A DNA stretch of 64,000 bases, from the NCBI GenBank assembly GCA_013365325.1, contig JABVXV010000086.1, positions 1 through 64,000 of the forward strand, in the 5' to 3' direction. The translations under genes and the position numbers were made by a program. Within the stretch, counting starts at the first letter, position 1, and every line of letters starts with the position of its first letter. The notes below the pieces were generated by a model that was given only the letters and a program-made list of their open reading frames with translations, did no database searches and was not told where the DNA came from. Shown one piece after another: positions 24,801-38,725 of the stretch. The DNA is from Dipetalonema caudispina. Lineage: Eukaryota > Nematoda > Chromadorea > Rhabditida > Onchocercidae.

Positions 24801-27800
24801 CATGCTTTTAAAGAAACATGAGAATAAGATTCATTTTTATAAAATAAAGGAAATTTAAACTAAATTAAATTTGTATCCTTTTAAAAAAAACAATAACTTA
24901 CTTCGATTGAGTTTACTAAGCGGCGTTTGCATAACGTTTTCATCATCCTTAGAAACTTTTTCATCCAATTTCTTTTTCATCTTCGATTTCGGTGTTGATG
25001 GTACAACTATTTCCCCAAGGTCATCACCCTCACTAATTGTGCCAGAAGACGAACCGCCACTCTCGCCTGCTTTCTCTTCTTCTACCTCTTTATCTTCGTC
25101 TAAAAATATTCAAAATTGTTCACCTGTTAACTTTTAGAGAAACAATATTGTATAACGACGAAATCAGGTTTAAAGAAAAAATAATAATAATATTGGAAAT
25201 AAGGTTTCGAAAGCATCAGGAAAAAGCCATCGTTTTGATGAATTCTTATTGAAATTACAAATACAAGAGGATAATCTGCATATGAATGATGCAATTTTAG
25301 CCGAACAAAATGCAACTGATCTATCGTAAAGAGATAATACAAAAATGGATAGGAGGATAAGATGTAGTTTTAAAGAAAAAATAAAGATTTTAGGTTTATA
25401 TTTTCAAGATATATAACTATGAGTGTAACAATTATTTCTTTGCAAGTTAATACATGCATAAATATCAGCAAACAAACTTACTGAAAAACAGCCATAACAT
25501 TTTGTCTTAATCAAGACTAAATGCACAAACAAATGGAGCCGTTCTTACTAGTTTCTACCATATAAAACAAACATACAATATAAAATCCAATCTTATAACG
25601 ATAATTTTGGTATTTTTGAAATATTAGACCAGATGAAAAGATAGCATACAATTGCTAACAGAGTTCCAAATAGAACAGCAGTTGTCAATTATATAAATAA
25701 AAAATTTCCTAAAATAATCAATTTAATCCTTAACAATATCATATTTAGATCACTGAAGGTCTATTTTATTGCGAGTAACATGGGTAAGGGTAGAGTACGT
25801 GGTGAAGGTTCTGCTGATATGAATAATCATTCCCTGAAGTTAAGTATTACCTTGGCAACTTATAAATAGATTCTTATAATCCTAGATAAAAGAATTTGCT
25901 TACGTAAATCTCTCCCAAGAACCGAATTTTTTACTCTGCAGAGAACTTCAAGCTTAATTCCATTCCAAAATTTCAATGTAATCTTGGCTTTACTCAACAT
26001 GTAATTGCAATTGGTGAAGAAAGGACGGAAAATTCAGAAATTAAAAGATTTTGATGATAGAGATCAGGAATGAAAATTTTCGTCCAACGAGGAGGGTAAA
26101 TTGACCTTTCACTTCTCCTCCTCCAATGAACAATCATAAGACAAAACACTATTAGCATTATCTACGATAACATGATATGATGATGTCATGTTATCAATGT
26201 GAAAATTGAAAATATCGAGGAAAAGTTGTTATGATGACGAAATACCAATCATGATATTGATTCCAAAAAGCTAAACTTAGTAAAACAAATCGAAAAGATG
26301 TAAAGAGATAACGAGAAGTTAAGCATAAATCACTGTAACTATTTGTGGTATTCATTTTGTTAAAAAGATGTACGAAATACATCATTTCGTTAACTCTCAA
26401 ATGTCCCATTATACAGGAAGTGTAATTACATTGAGAGATATGAAAAAATCAATATATTACCTATAGGAAGATACAAAGAGATAAACAGAGGTTAAGCATG
26501 AATTTGATGTAATTTTTTGTTGCACTCACTTCATTAATTCATCCTATCCTCTTCGTTAATTTCCAACAATGTCGTTGTACATGTGAAAATACTTACATGA
26601 TAGTCATCAAATCTAAGAATACTTCACACATTCATTCATCCGTACAACAGAAGATCTATACAACTATTAAAAGTATTTTTCGTGATTTGTAATGAAAATG
26701 AATAAATCATATTGTGACTACATCTATAATTATTATTATAACAAGAAATGAGGGTTAGTTGACTTACATTAATCCTCAAAAATGAGAATTAGTTGAAAAA
26801 ATGAGTTACTATCATATCCTTGAGAATCGTGATGTTACATATCAAAAAAAAAAAAAAAAAGCTCAAACAACAAAAAATGATTTCATATGGATACGTAGTA
26901 ATATGATGAATATAGTTAATAAACTAATGATACAATAATATGTGTATTGTAGTTGACATCTAACAGTTCGGAAGATATTTGATGTCGTATTCGTTCTAAT
27001 CATTCTACAAAGTAACAAATACAGACATCATATCACTTAATGGAAGTACTGATATCAAAAGATTGATCATCGCTAAAAGGGACTTAAAATACGGTTCTGA
27101 GATGATTTAATGAAGTAAATATAACGAGAATTCTTACCCGTACAAATATTTAAGATGATAAAAAGTAAGCTACGTAAATTACGACGTATATTCTTTTACA
27201 AACATCCCTCTACCTTAAGCTAGAGAGCTGTAAGAGATCATCATCATTGGTCCGTGATATCAAAGGTAAATAATGAACACTTGTGCAAAGTGGTACAATA
27301 TACTGTGGTACAATTTTTTCACATATAGCAGTATTATGTGTACCAAGGGTTTCTACTTAAATACTAAGTGTCCCTGAAATTACCTGAAATCCTTCAACAA
27401 TATGTTTTCGATAGGAATGTTAAATTCGAATGTTATCGAAATATATTATTAATAAACTACTCAACATGTACACGTGGTACTATTCAAGCTATAAAGAATA
27501 AGTCATTGATATTATCCCACATAACATGGAGAGAAATATTGCGAATTTCATTAAAATAAGAATAAATTTGTACATATCTCGTTTAACAGTTAATTAAGTT
27601 GAAGCTGTTTGAATCTACGGTTGCAATGAACCGATCAATAAAGCTATACTCAACAGTTAGGTAGACTGGATGCATAGTGAAGCCATTCACTTATCCATCT
27701 ACATATTTCCACTTCTTTCATGGTTCACTTCACAGGAAAAGTAGCAAATATTTTACAACTGCCATTCTTAAGTTTATCTGGATAACCTTACAAGCGACCT

Positions 27801-30800
27801 AACTGTGATCCAAATAAGTGTAAGAATGCTACCATGTAAGCCAGCACCCCGAAGCGATCCAAAAAACCAAAAAATCGACTCTCGAAACACAAAGTCCAAT
27901 TCTGCGTCCATTTGCAACTGTATCGGTTTCCCGAGTTATCCGTACGGCAATTCCACAAATGTCTTTTCAAACGAAAAAAAAAACGGAAATACATATGTAA
28001 AAATCAAACATGAAAACTTTTACTCTTCCATTTTTTGTAAGCGTAAAAGTTTCCCTACTGCGTGTTGTGGGGATCAGCTAGCGAAAGGACAATTTTTTTT
28101 TTCTGCCAAACGAGATAAAAATAAGGCTTTACTAGAATTTGAAAGTTTTCTTACATGGCACAACTGTTTTAACAGAAAGTAGGTCCGACCGAAGCCGTAG
28201 CTATTAATATACAAAGCAACCACAAAGAAGTTCAACAAGGTTGACTTTGAGCAAAACAACAACGACAACAACAACAACAACATCAATAACTGAAAGTCAA
28301 GTCATTTCGATGTTAAAAATTAGTCCTATGAAAAATGAAATAAGTAGGGAATGAATGAAATCGTTGGTAAATTATAAGAACTTGCTCGTACTTTTAACTA
28401 CTTGACATATTTAAATAAACAACAACGAGATAAAGTTAACTATTCAACTGACACATGGTCCGCTCAGAAAGTGTTTTACCAATTATTTTAAGAGAATACG
28501 TTTAGCTTCTGAGATACACTTCAACAAATTAATAACATCATATTTTTTCGAATCCAAAGGTTGTGAAATAGCACATCTTTTAACCTGGCAGATATGGCAA
28601 AATAAAAAAATGGAGGCGATATTCTAAATTCAATATAACGAAATGCAAAAAGTGGAGCAGAAAGGCAGCGAATGGAAGTTAACAAGTAAAACTGAAAGAA
28701 ATGATATTCCTTCCACTTACCTGAGTTGTATTTCACCTGAATTTTTTTTAAATTCCAAATACCAAACAATAAAATAAAATTAATGATATGAACGCGAACC
28801 AGCTCTTTTGGTCTTTTCGCGAGCAGCGATTCGTTTCGAGATTCGTTCTGCTTGTTTCGCACGTGCACGGAGTCCCATTTTCGGCTTCCCAGATCCCGAT
28901 TCAGGTGATGACTCTTCACTTTTACGTTTTTTATGTTTTCCTTCTTTTTCGGCCTTCTTCGCAGCAGCTTTTCTCTCTAACGCGAGCATTGCTGCACTTC
29001 CTGGACCCATTTTTCGACTACTTCTCCTTCCCACTTCACGAGTTTCAAGTATTCTGCTTACACCTGTATCAGCCGATCGATCTTCCAGATCAAGCGGCAT
29101 CTTTATACACAATTCTTCGTAAATGTAAACAATTGCTTTGGGCATAATATGAGCAAATCTGAAAAGCAACTGTCCTTATATTGTTATTATGTTCCAAGGA
29201 TAATATTAAGGTTAATACTCATCCTAAGATTTAATCATTAATAAACTAAACTTATAAGCACATAGTGCGAGACTTATTGCACTTTGAAATATTAGCACGT
29301 GAAATGACACATACCCACTATCTGTACCACTTACGTTGGTTCTAAGTCAGTCGAAACAGAATGGTCTTCAGTGGGATGATCAAACCATTAGCAATTGGAC
29401 CAACAGTGGCTAAGTTAATATCATATATTGAATGTTGCTCAGTTCCTTCTCATGTTTTCCTTTTTCGGTGAAAATGAAGGGAAAACTTACTGATCACAAA
29501 CAATTTCATCAAGAAAATTTTTCATATAGACTGAGTCAGCAACAAATACCAGAAAACCCAACTTGTTTACAACCTGAAATTAAAAGTAAGCATTGAATTT
29601 CCTCAAGCATAGCACTCAAATAATTTTTTGAACAGCGTAAAGCAAGAACGGCACTTCTTGTGCTTTTTTTTTTTTTTTTTGCAGCATCAAGAACAAACTT
29701 CAGTTTCCTCGATTCGTTCTGGGTGTTTTTTGATCAAATGAAGCTCGAGAAGCACCATTAATTCATATTCACGAAGTCGCTCGAAAATGTCTACCGCTCT
29801 TTCCTCACGATCATATTTCGTTGTCAAATCATCACATGTAAGTATGATGTGTTTTTCAATAAATTCGTTTACCAAATCCTATAAAATTAACTCAGAATTC
29901 TTATCAAAATTCGAGACCAGTGCTGTTTCACCCTTAAAGTTGGAAAACATGAAGAGAATAAATAATGTTATCTTTCTTGAAGTTTCATTTAAATATATAT
30001 ATATATATATCTTAATGAGAAAAAAGTTCCTTCGTCTCTAAAGAAAACTATAAAATCAGAAGTTTTGGTACCACTAACCGACACAAGATCCGACCAAGTT
30101 ATACGCATAAAATAGTGATGCAAAGTATTAATAATCATGTAGTAACACTGTAGTGACTTCTTTCGCTTCCGCAAAATCTGATTGTAGATAGGCAGAAAGA
30201 CTTCCGGCAGTTTTTTTTCATCACAAACTAAATAAGATATATAGTCTCAAATACGTCCTAATTTTGCAGCGGCAGTTTCTCTGCACAATGGATTCACCTG
30301 AATGTAAATTATAAATACTAAAACGCTGAATATCTGAAACTGTATCCATTATCTGACCAAAAGTTAGTACAAGTAAATGACTTCCTCGGCATGTTCGAGA
30401 TTCGCACATTTTCTACTATAGTTAAAATCGAATAGTAAAAATACTAAAAGGCTAAAAATACCTATATTGACGTAATCATTCGATTCTGCAGCTAGCCTAC
30501 GTTCTGTGCGTGCCCGCACAAATTTCCTTACATTCTTCGGATATCTGAGATGAATTTTTTGAGCTTCATTAAAGTCTTCCAATTTAGGAAGCAAATGATG
30601 CCTATCCGCAACAAGAAGATTTCGATATTCCGATATTGACTTTGGTTTGCTCGGAGATGGCCCTCGGCTATCGACTTTTGAATTAGTTTCTAGAAATGGC
30701 AATTTCATCCCTTCGAATTCGTTAAAATTAATTTAGGGAAGAAAATTTAAAAAGTTTTTAGAAATGCTACTAAACTAACAACAACTCCACAGCGTCTCTT

Positions 30801-31376
30801 GTATGCTAAGCTAAACTTTCAATAACTTTAAGTAAGCTGAAAAGGTACTGCTATTAAGGCAAGTAAACCAAACACCAATAGTCTAACCAGTAGTGAATTA
30901 AATGAAATAATAAGGCAATTATATGCTATTTCTGGTCGCACAGATAAGATTGCTTTTCTGATATGTAACGCCCAAAATAATTAATAATTGAGAAAATTAC
31001 TGGAAAATTACCACTTGGCCCTTGTTCAGTTTCACCTCTCATACGAGCCTCGAGAAGTTGTCTTTTTTCTGAATCCATACTGCTGAGATGCTTTTCGACT
31101 ATTTCTCTAACTGTCTGATACGGTATCTCATCTCGTTTGAAATTTCTCTCGGGACAAAGACTAAAAATTGTATTCATATCTAATATTCAAAATACGTAAA
31201 CAACAAATAAGCAAATAACTAGCATACTAGATGCTAACCATCATTATTTATCAAATAATTAGTAAATAAGCAATCATGCTTCATAAGTCGAACAAAAACA
31301 TTTTCATTTTGCAAATAGAAACCAACTTTTTGAACAATTCAAAAGCGGCATCTTCGAAACTCCTTTGCTGCTCCAT
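21899..31376 (-). CDS. Candidate Treslin/Sld3-like replication initiation factor (possibly two genes)
   Basis: Exons 31376-31327, 31160-31012, 30710-30472, 30412-30298, 30227-30079, 29878-29699, 29573-29491, 29158-28800, 25099-24902, 24434-24148, 23744-23688, 23553-23446, 23110-22827 and 22553-21899 join in phase to about 970 aa. The N-terminal ~350 residues are helical: EEKLP-type start, KLPEVFLPIYNQILRKRKKS, then REYELMVLLELHLIKKHPER, VADSVYMKNFLDEIVCDQFA and IMPKAIVYIYEELCIKMPLD. The order (paralogue-rich helices ending in a '..IP..I..IY..L' block, then a basic tail) is what I associate with the Sld3/Treslin domain; this is recollection, not a search. The C-terminal half is basic, serine-rich and probably disordered, with TP sites in VVPSTPKSKMKK and VMQTPLSKLNR as potential CDK targets. 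If the exon at 29158 is read through, the protein stops at 28780 (447 aa) and the second half would be a separate gene. Confidence 0.55.
25110..28779. other. Long intron or intergenic gap inside the Treslin-like locus
   Basis: In the fused model this is a ~3.7-kb intron with donor GTTCGC at 28799 and acceptor ATTTTTAG at 25100. A small minus-strand frame starting with ATG near 27915 (MDAELDFVFRESIFWFFGSL) could be the first exon of a separate downstream gene; its exits GTGCTG or GTAGCA also give the phase that the 25099 exon needs. Otherwise AT-rich, with no other exon seen. Confidence 0.5.
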
Positions 31377-33800
31377 TTGAAGCGCGTTGTCTTGAATGAC
31401 GCCTGACAATTAAGCCAATTATAAATTATTGTATTACCAATGCAATGTTGACAAATAAATGTGAAATATAAATGTCGCACATATGCATATGTACTGTATA
31501 TAATGTTGAATATTTACAAATTCAATCACATACTATTTCATATATTTGAATTTTACATCCAATTAATGTCAAGTTGCGTTACAGATAGGATGAAATCATT
31601 TACTTATTGATGATCAAAGTAAAATCATTTAAGATGTGTATAAATACTGGCATTAATTAAGTTGTATTTTTTGCTTGCTGGAATCATTACTTCAAAAATT
31701 AATTATTACACCAGTTGAGAGAAATGACAGGGAAATGTGGTGAAAAGTAAAAATGAAATACCTATCATATGATTTCGGAATACAGAATGCGATGAAACAT
31801 GAGCAATAGACAGTGCAGAAGTGATGTGATGTTAGATGAGATTAGCATACTCATTACCAAATCGGATGAAAAAATTGAAGGAAAAGACAACGAAAAGATT
31901 ACAAAACATTTGACCTTAAGATTTGAGGGTCAGCTGTAGTGTGAAAAAAAGAGAGCATTTAACATAATGGAAGGCTCAGTGTAACATGAAGAAATTTAGG
32001 GCAAATATCGAGAGACGATCGGAGTAGAAAGAATGATTAACTGCAAGGAAAAACACTAGGAGTTGTATATGTCCCAAGAAAATAATCAATTTTATCCATT
32101 GAGTTTACGATAAAGATTCCAACAAACATTTGAAGTTCCCAAAATTCTTTTAAAAACATTTGATAGATCATAGTACAATAAGTTTACCGTCTACTTAAAT
32201 CATTTCCATTTTACTTATTTATCTCAGTACTCAACAAATCATAATTATCACACATTTTTTTTGTATGTACACATGTAAAACATGTAATTATGCGCATGCT
32301 ATGGTTGTAATACGCAATGTACTATCTTTAGACATTTCTCTCACGTAATTTGACGTGAACAATTCGCAATAATGATATGGCCATTGATTAAACAGCATTG
32401 AATGTATGATGCAAGTAAACTGAGAAGACAATAACGTATACTGGATACAATTAAACTACGAAAGAACTGATCCACAAATAGTTTATCGAATGATTTAATC
32501 AGTATGCTTCTTTTCGGTATATCGTTAACATATTGTATTGTTATGAATTCTCCAAAGGATCATCCTGAATTCACAAGGAAAGCTTAAATTTTTCAATAAA
32601 TTTAGCACATTTCACTTGGCTCACCATATCATTAATGTTAATTTATTAGGATTACTAAAATATTCCTTTAAATGAAAATATATTATTGCCATATATGTAA
32701 GCATTACTGTTCGTTAAATAAACAAACAAATACATAATGATTAATTTTGGATCAAATAATTTGGCATTTGAATAGTTTGCATCATTCTTTCATCTAATAT
32801 TCTTCTTCGACGAGAGAGGAAAGAGGAAAATATTCATTTGTTGATGAAATTTTCTTAATATGCAAAAATTTTTTTCTGTATTTTTTCTCGATAAGACGAT
32901 TAAATCTCATATGGAAATCTAAAAATTAAAAAAAGAAGTTTAGACTTGAAACTTACTCCTAGCATAAATGAATAAATCCAATAATTACCTTACAGCACTG
33001 GCCTAGTCCTAGGCCAATAGTTATGAGCCTGAAATTGGCGGGAAATGTTGAAGCCTGCTTACGACATCCCATCTAACCGAAGTTTGCTAATTTGAAAAAA
33101 GTGCTATGCTAAGAGTATCGATGACTGTTGCAGCACTATAGCCGTATTTTATATCTTATCATTTAGTGTAATCTTTTGAGCCTGGCAAAAATTCATTTAT
33201 ATTCTATTTTTTGTCTTCTTGAATACAATTTATGCAAATTTTAACACTCTACGTTATCTAACGGAAATTTATTTCCATTCTATCCTTTATTTTTTTTTCA
33301 ATATAATTTATGCAAATTCCGATTTGTCTTGACTCGTTATCTTGACTAGTTCTGATTCATTAGCTTGCATTAATTATACAGTTAATTTGTAATCAAATTT
33401 AACACCTTTCTATTATTTAAGTTATATCTATCTATCTATCTGCCAAATGACATTTCATTCCATCTAACCGGATAGCATACTCTTACCTCCTAATTTAAAC
33501 CGGATGGCATACCCATATCTTTTGACCAAACTAATTAGTAGTTAATTTAATTTTGTCAAATAATATATCGTTAATTCCTTTTGATGGAATGAACAATGAG
33601 AATTTTGCAGCAGTATTTTGTGGTCATAAATTTCCGTGAGAATTTTCATGGACAAAAGTTGAAATAATAATTAAAGACTTTGAACATTTTATTAGCTATA
33701 ACCAATTTGCTAAATAGATTTAATTAAGAATGCTTTATTTCCATATGTTTAAACAATTTAGACATAAATAATTCTTCGCTGAAATGGAAAATGGTTGGTC
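31377..33800. other. Intergenic AT-rich region upstream of the Treslin-like gene
   Basis: No coding exon recognised. GGCTTAATTGTCAG (RC, ending about 25 bases upstream of the ATG at 31376) is a likely spliced-leader acceptor for the minus-strand gene. An imperfect palindrome TGGCCTAGTCCTAGGCCA lies at 32999-33016. Confidence 0.6.
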
Positions 33801-33825
33801 AACAATTTCTTTCGTTTTTATTTCA

Positions 33826-34094
33826 GACATCGTATAGACGACGATGACCGCTTCTTTGAAGGGATTTCAAACGACAATGTCCACTCATTTCAGGAAATTT
33901 CAGACGACAAACAGACTACAGTGGCTCGCCTTATTCAAGGTAATATCAAATCCAATCACTCATTCATTCATTCATTTATTTTTATTCGCCTCTTATTTCT
34001 TTACATTAAGTTGTGATGTCTCAAGCAAAAGTCAAATATATCTTTTATTGAACATTTTTTTTTACCACTTTTTTTTCCCAGAAACGATTTGCTG
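33826..34094 (+). CDS. Orphan exon pair, possible C-terminus of an unidentified protein
   Basis: After a TTTTATTTCAG acceptor, the frame entered after one base encodes HRIDDDDRFFEGISNDNVHS and then FQEISDDKQTTVARLIQ, up to a donor GTAATA at 33942. A second acceptor (TTTTTTCCCAG, exon from 34082) continues the phase for four residues to a TGA (ETIC, stop at 34092-34094). Acidic residues, good codon variety and two matching splice sites support coding. The partner exons upstream were not found. Confidence 0.35.
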
Positions 34095-37000
34095 ATTACT
34101 ACCAAATTAGAAACAAAATGGGTAAGAGTTAATCGATGCGATAGGAAAAAATTCTTCTCATAGCTAAATAAGACTGGACTAACAGAAAGTAATGAGGTTT
34201 TCTGTAGGGAAAAAATTTGAATAGACAAACAAAATTTGGACAAACGGCGTTTATGTATTAGTAAAAGAGATGAGACCGAGTAGCTTTTGCACTTTTTGCT
34301 TAAAATTTTAAGGAAAAAGAAAAAAAAAACTTAAAAAAAATATTCCATCTTTTAGCCTATTCCACGTACGTTTTAGACTTGCTCTTTCCTCTTTTTTCAT
34401 TCCTTCCACAATTTAAAAAAAAAAAAAAAAAAAAAAAAACAGTGGTTGAATGATAAAAGCATCAATTCGGTCTTAACCGATGTTTTCACTTGATGAAGAG
34501 AAGAGAAAATAAAACATTTCCTTGCATTAATTACGACTAGCTCTTTCTTGCTTGATATTTTTTAGCAAGAACGACAACCGATTTGATTTGTTTCTCTTCT
34601 TCCTATTCAATCACATCCATTGTTCTGTTCGTAATACGAAAGAAAAAAAAAAAAAATTAGTACATAGTTTTAAAGAAAAAGCAATAAATGAATCAATAAA
34701 GCCTTTTGGAATTTTGGGGCAATTTCGCTAATAAAAAAAAAAAAGAAAATAACTTTCCTTTTATTTTTTGGTCGAAAAAAATAAATAAAAATGATCAATA
34801 ATAACGAGGGAATTTTTTTATTTTCTGATGATTTCTACAACTTTTTTAGGCTGCTGTAAGTACATATGATTTGTTAAAGAATAAGTAGATGATATGTTTT
34901 TCTATTCTTTTTCTTTCTCTGAATATTAGGTACAACTCTTGTCGTATAGATAAAACGTCAGGTACGTAAGTACATAACCCAAATACGTAACATACGGCTA
35001 TTCCTTCTGTATCCATTATTTTGATAAATAATTCAGGAACGAGTAAAAAAAAAAAGAAAAGCTTGGCAGAGTAGCCTGAAGTCACAATGATTTATCAAGT
35101 TGACGTTTTAGCAGAGAGACAAATGTTCGTGATCATCGATTAGTTTTAAGTGTTTTTGAAATTTTTAATGGAAAAAATCAGGCAAATAAAAGGTCGATAT
35201 ATTACAGATCTTTTTTCTTCGGTTAAAAAAAAATTTTTTTCAATGGAAAGAGAGGACTGGATGATATTGTGGTAGATATTCCTTTTGTTTCTTTTCAGGA
35301 CATGATGCCTATTTTACTCTCATAGTGTCCTTTTTCAAAACTGAATATAACGAGTATCGTAAAAGGATTTCAAATCAATGGATTAATGTTTCCAAAATTA
35401 GAAAGCTTTAGAAAGAAACAGAATTGCTTTAAATTGGTTAATCGATAATGTATGTGTTTTTATTTATATATGAATGTACTTGTGTCTATCATGTCGGTAT
35501 ATACGTATATATAGAGCATGAGTGAATGAATGTCATTAGGTTTATTTGTGAAACGTTGCTAATTTTCAATTTTAAATAGTTCTGCATGATACTTTTCCAG
35601 TTTTAATGATGTTCTATATGTAAATAAGTTTTTGCATGAAACGCCTGCAATTTTAGTTTTGCATAAAAAAGATGTGTAATAGACGGTGAAACTTGGACGA
35701 TTCAGAACTGTCATATAGTTTTTTCTGGTATGTATCTATAAGGGAGAGAAAAAAGAAAGAAGGATAGAAAGAGACTGAGTAAATTTTTTGTTTGAAATAT
35801 TTTGAAAAAATAAAAGAGATTTCTTTTCTTCTAGTTTTATTGCAAGAAATATTAATAATTACTTTGTCGTTTTTTTTACATTTTTAAAAAAAAAAAAAAA
35901 AAAGAAAAATGTAGAAGTAAGAAATTTTAAACAGAAGAGTACGAGAATGATAAAGATTGGGAAAGTTTGGGGACAAAAAAAGAGGAAAGAGAAGACAAGC
36001 AATGTAGCAACCCATAGTTGGTAATAAATTTAAGCTTACGAAACTTTGTATTACGGGAAATATATTTTATTCGAAGGTCAAAAATATATCTATCAACCAT
36101 CCGTCGACTTCTTTCTAAAATGAAAGATTTTCTCCTTTTTTCTTTGTGTTTTTTTTTTTTTTTTTTTTTTTTGTTTCTAGGAATATATGAAGGGAAATTT
36201 TATAGCATTAGAATCATGTAGTGGAAAGGACGATAAATAGTATCCTTTCTATATGAATTGATCTTTTTACGAATTTCTTCTCATTCACTGTTATTACTTA
36301 TTTCCTCCATTTTTTTTTCTTTTTTTTTTTGTCATTTGCTCTACAAAAATTGCTCACAAATCTTATTGCTATGATACTTGTACTAAAATATGATTAAGCA
36401 TCAAGGATCAAATGGATAAGATGAAAGTATGGAACACCAACTCCAAAAACCGAAATATGAACTTTTATGAATCTAACATCTTCACTGTAATGCATTCTTA
36501 TCAACAGGAAATGATTGATATTTTCAGTTTATAAATCAGCAAACTTGATCTTAAAGAAAGGTTAAAAAGAAAAATCAACTTTAATCTTGAATAGTGAACG
36601 TTGAACTCTTGATTTTGTTAACTTTGTCATCATTGTTTGAAATGATACAACAAGAAGGTAATATTTTGAAAAGAAAAAATAAAAAGGATCGATAAAATTT
36701 TAATGATGCCACTCGAATGTCATTTACAAATCAAACTTAAATGTCAAATAATAAACACTGATCATTCACTCATTATCCACGGTTCATTTCCATAAAGCTG
36801 AAAGACCATAATGGAAAATCACTCGCCATATTTCCTGTTATTATGACAAATTTACCTTAAAAAATATCTTCTGAAAAAAAGGAAAACAAAATACACACAC
36901 ATACACATACATACACAAATACAAACAATTAATTGCGGGAAAGCAAATAAACAAAACATATTTGAGCAATAATAAATCAAAGAGTTTTTTTTTTTTCTTT

Positions 37001-37137
37001 TTTTTAAACAGACAGTATTTTAATGTTAAATTAATGAGTGAAATTAATGAGAAATGATGAACTTGTGCATACAGACAAAATAAAATTTACAGACATACAA
37101 AAAGTCCAACAATTTCAGGGCACTATTGCAAAACGTA

Positions 37138-37180
<43 letters not shown>

Positions 37181-38725
37181 ATATAATATGATATTATTTG
37201 AAGGATTTTTAAAAAAATGACTATGAAGGGTTTTTTTTTAAAAAAATATTTTTAATTTCAACATTTTGAAGCTTTATTGCATTTCATATTTTTGCCTATA
37301 AGATGAAAAATTATCACGGAATATCATTGATTTAATAGATGGGTTAAAAATTGAGTAGTGTAACGAGTGCGCTATCATAATAAACTCATTCTATGTATAG
37401 CTATTTCCTCATCCCGTATGAATAATATCATCAGTTAGTAGAACCTGATACATTATGACCCGATCATTTTCAATGATTCAGGAAGGAAAATGACTGCTTT
37501 GCAATATGCATCATCATTTATGAATGTTCTATTTTTATCGATTAAGATTTTCAATTTGAAAATGAAATGTCTTAAATCTATATACAGATATATTTGAAAA
37601 ATAAATACCCTTTTGAAATATGATTTTGTGATCTTTATCCATTCTTCTATTTCCCTCTCTTCCTCTTTAAATAAGGTCTTTATCAATATTAACTACAAGC
37701 TCACATGCTATTGGCAGTTTTCAGCAGTCATTTAAAAGATAATCAAATCTCGAAATTAAATTCAAGGCTCTCCGCATGAATTAAATAATGGCAACTAAGA
37801 TATTACTTATTTAATTATTTGCTTACGTATTCATCGAGCAACTTAGTTATTTATTAAATTATGCATATAATTATTTGCCTACTTGATCCAGCCGTCTTTT
37901 TTAATTCTTGTTCTCAGCAACAAAAGTTATTTTCCTTTTTAAAGACATCTTTTCATTCATCCTGAATATCAAGTAACATTAGAATGGGAAAAATTCATGG
38001 TACAATAACGTTGGGAATTCTTTTTGAATGAAAAATTAACATATTGAAACAAGTGATATTAATGATTAAATTACAAGCGTATTTATTGCAGATTTTAAAG
38101 AAATTTGAGGCAGAAGAAAACAAATTTTTCTTGAAAAATTTAGGTAAATAAAAAGATAATGGACAATGAATGGAATAAAGCAATTCATCATTTTAAGCTC
38201 AATTTCATTCTTATTATTTTTGTGCAAGTTAAATTTAATAAAAATTAGTTAATGATATTTCGTCCCCACTTTTTTCCCAAGATTTTAAAAAATGACAATA
38301 ATAGCTTTTCTTATTTTAGTTTAAGTTTTGAAGAATTATCGAAAGCATACGAAAATTATCAGAATTATCAAAGATTACTTATTCAATTCTAGAATAAAAA
38401 GATTAAAATTACGATGGTAACCAAAAATTATTTTATCCCCTTACTGATTACGCTATCAAAACACTAAACTGTTATTTGCAGTTTATGGAAATTTCTCGGA
38501 GAGAAAAAATAAAAATAAAAAACTGAGAGATCTTAATCATACAGTTAACTGCTTTAATTTTTATTAACGAAATATATAATTAAAGCGAATAGTTGGGATC
38601 GATTTGGACAAGGAAGTGAATGAACTTGGCTATCTTGAAAGTTAGGAAAAAAAAAGCTGTGCAATTTCTTGAAGCATCAATCCAATCAATAAGAGATCAC
38701 GGAAAGAAAAGTTAGGATGAACAAA
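34095..38725. other. Long AT-rich region with homopolymers and an (AT)n tract
   Basis: No exon recognised on either strand. It contains A- and T-tracts (34418-34439, 35886-35903, 36150-36171) and an (AT)n tract at 37142-37177. Short frames here are low complexity. It probably includes 3' flank of CRTC on the minus strand. Confidence 0.7.
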
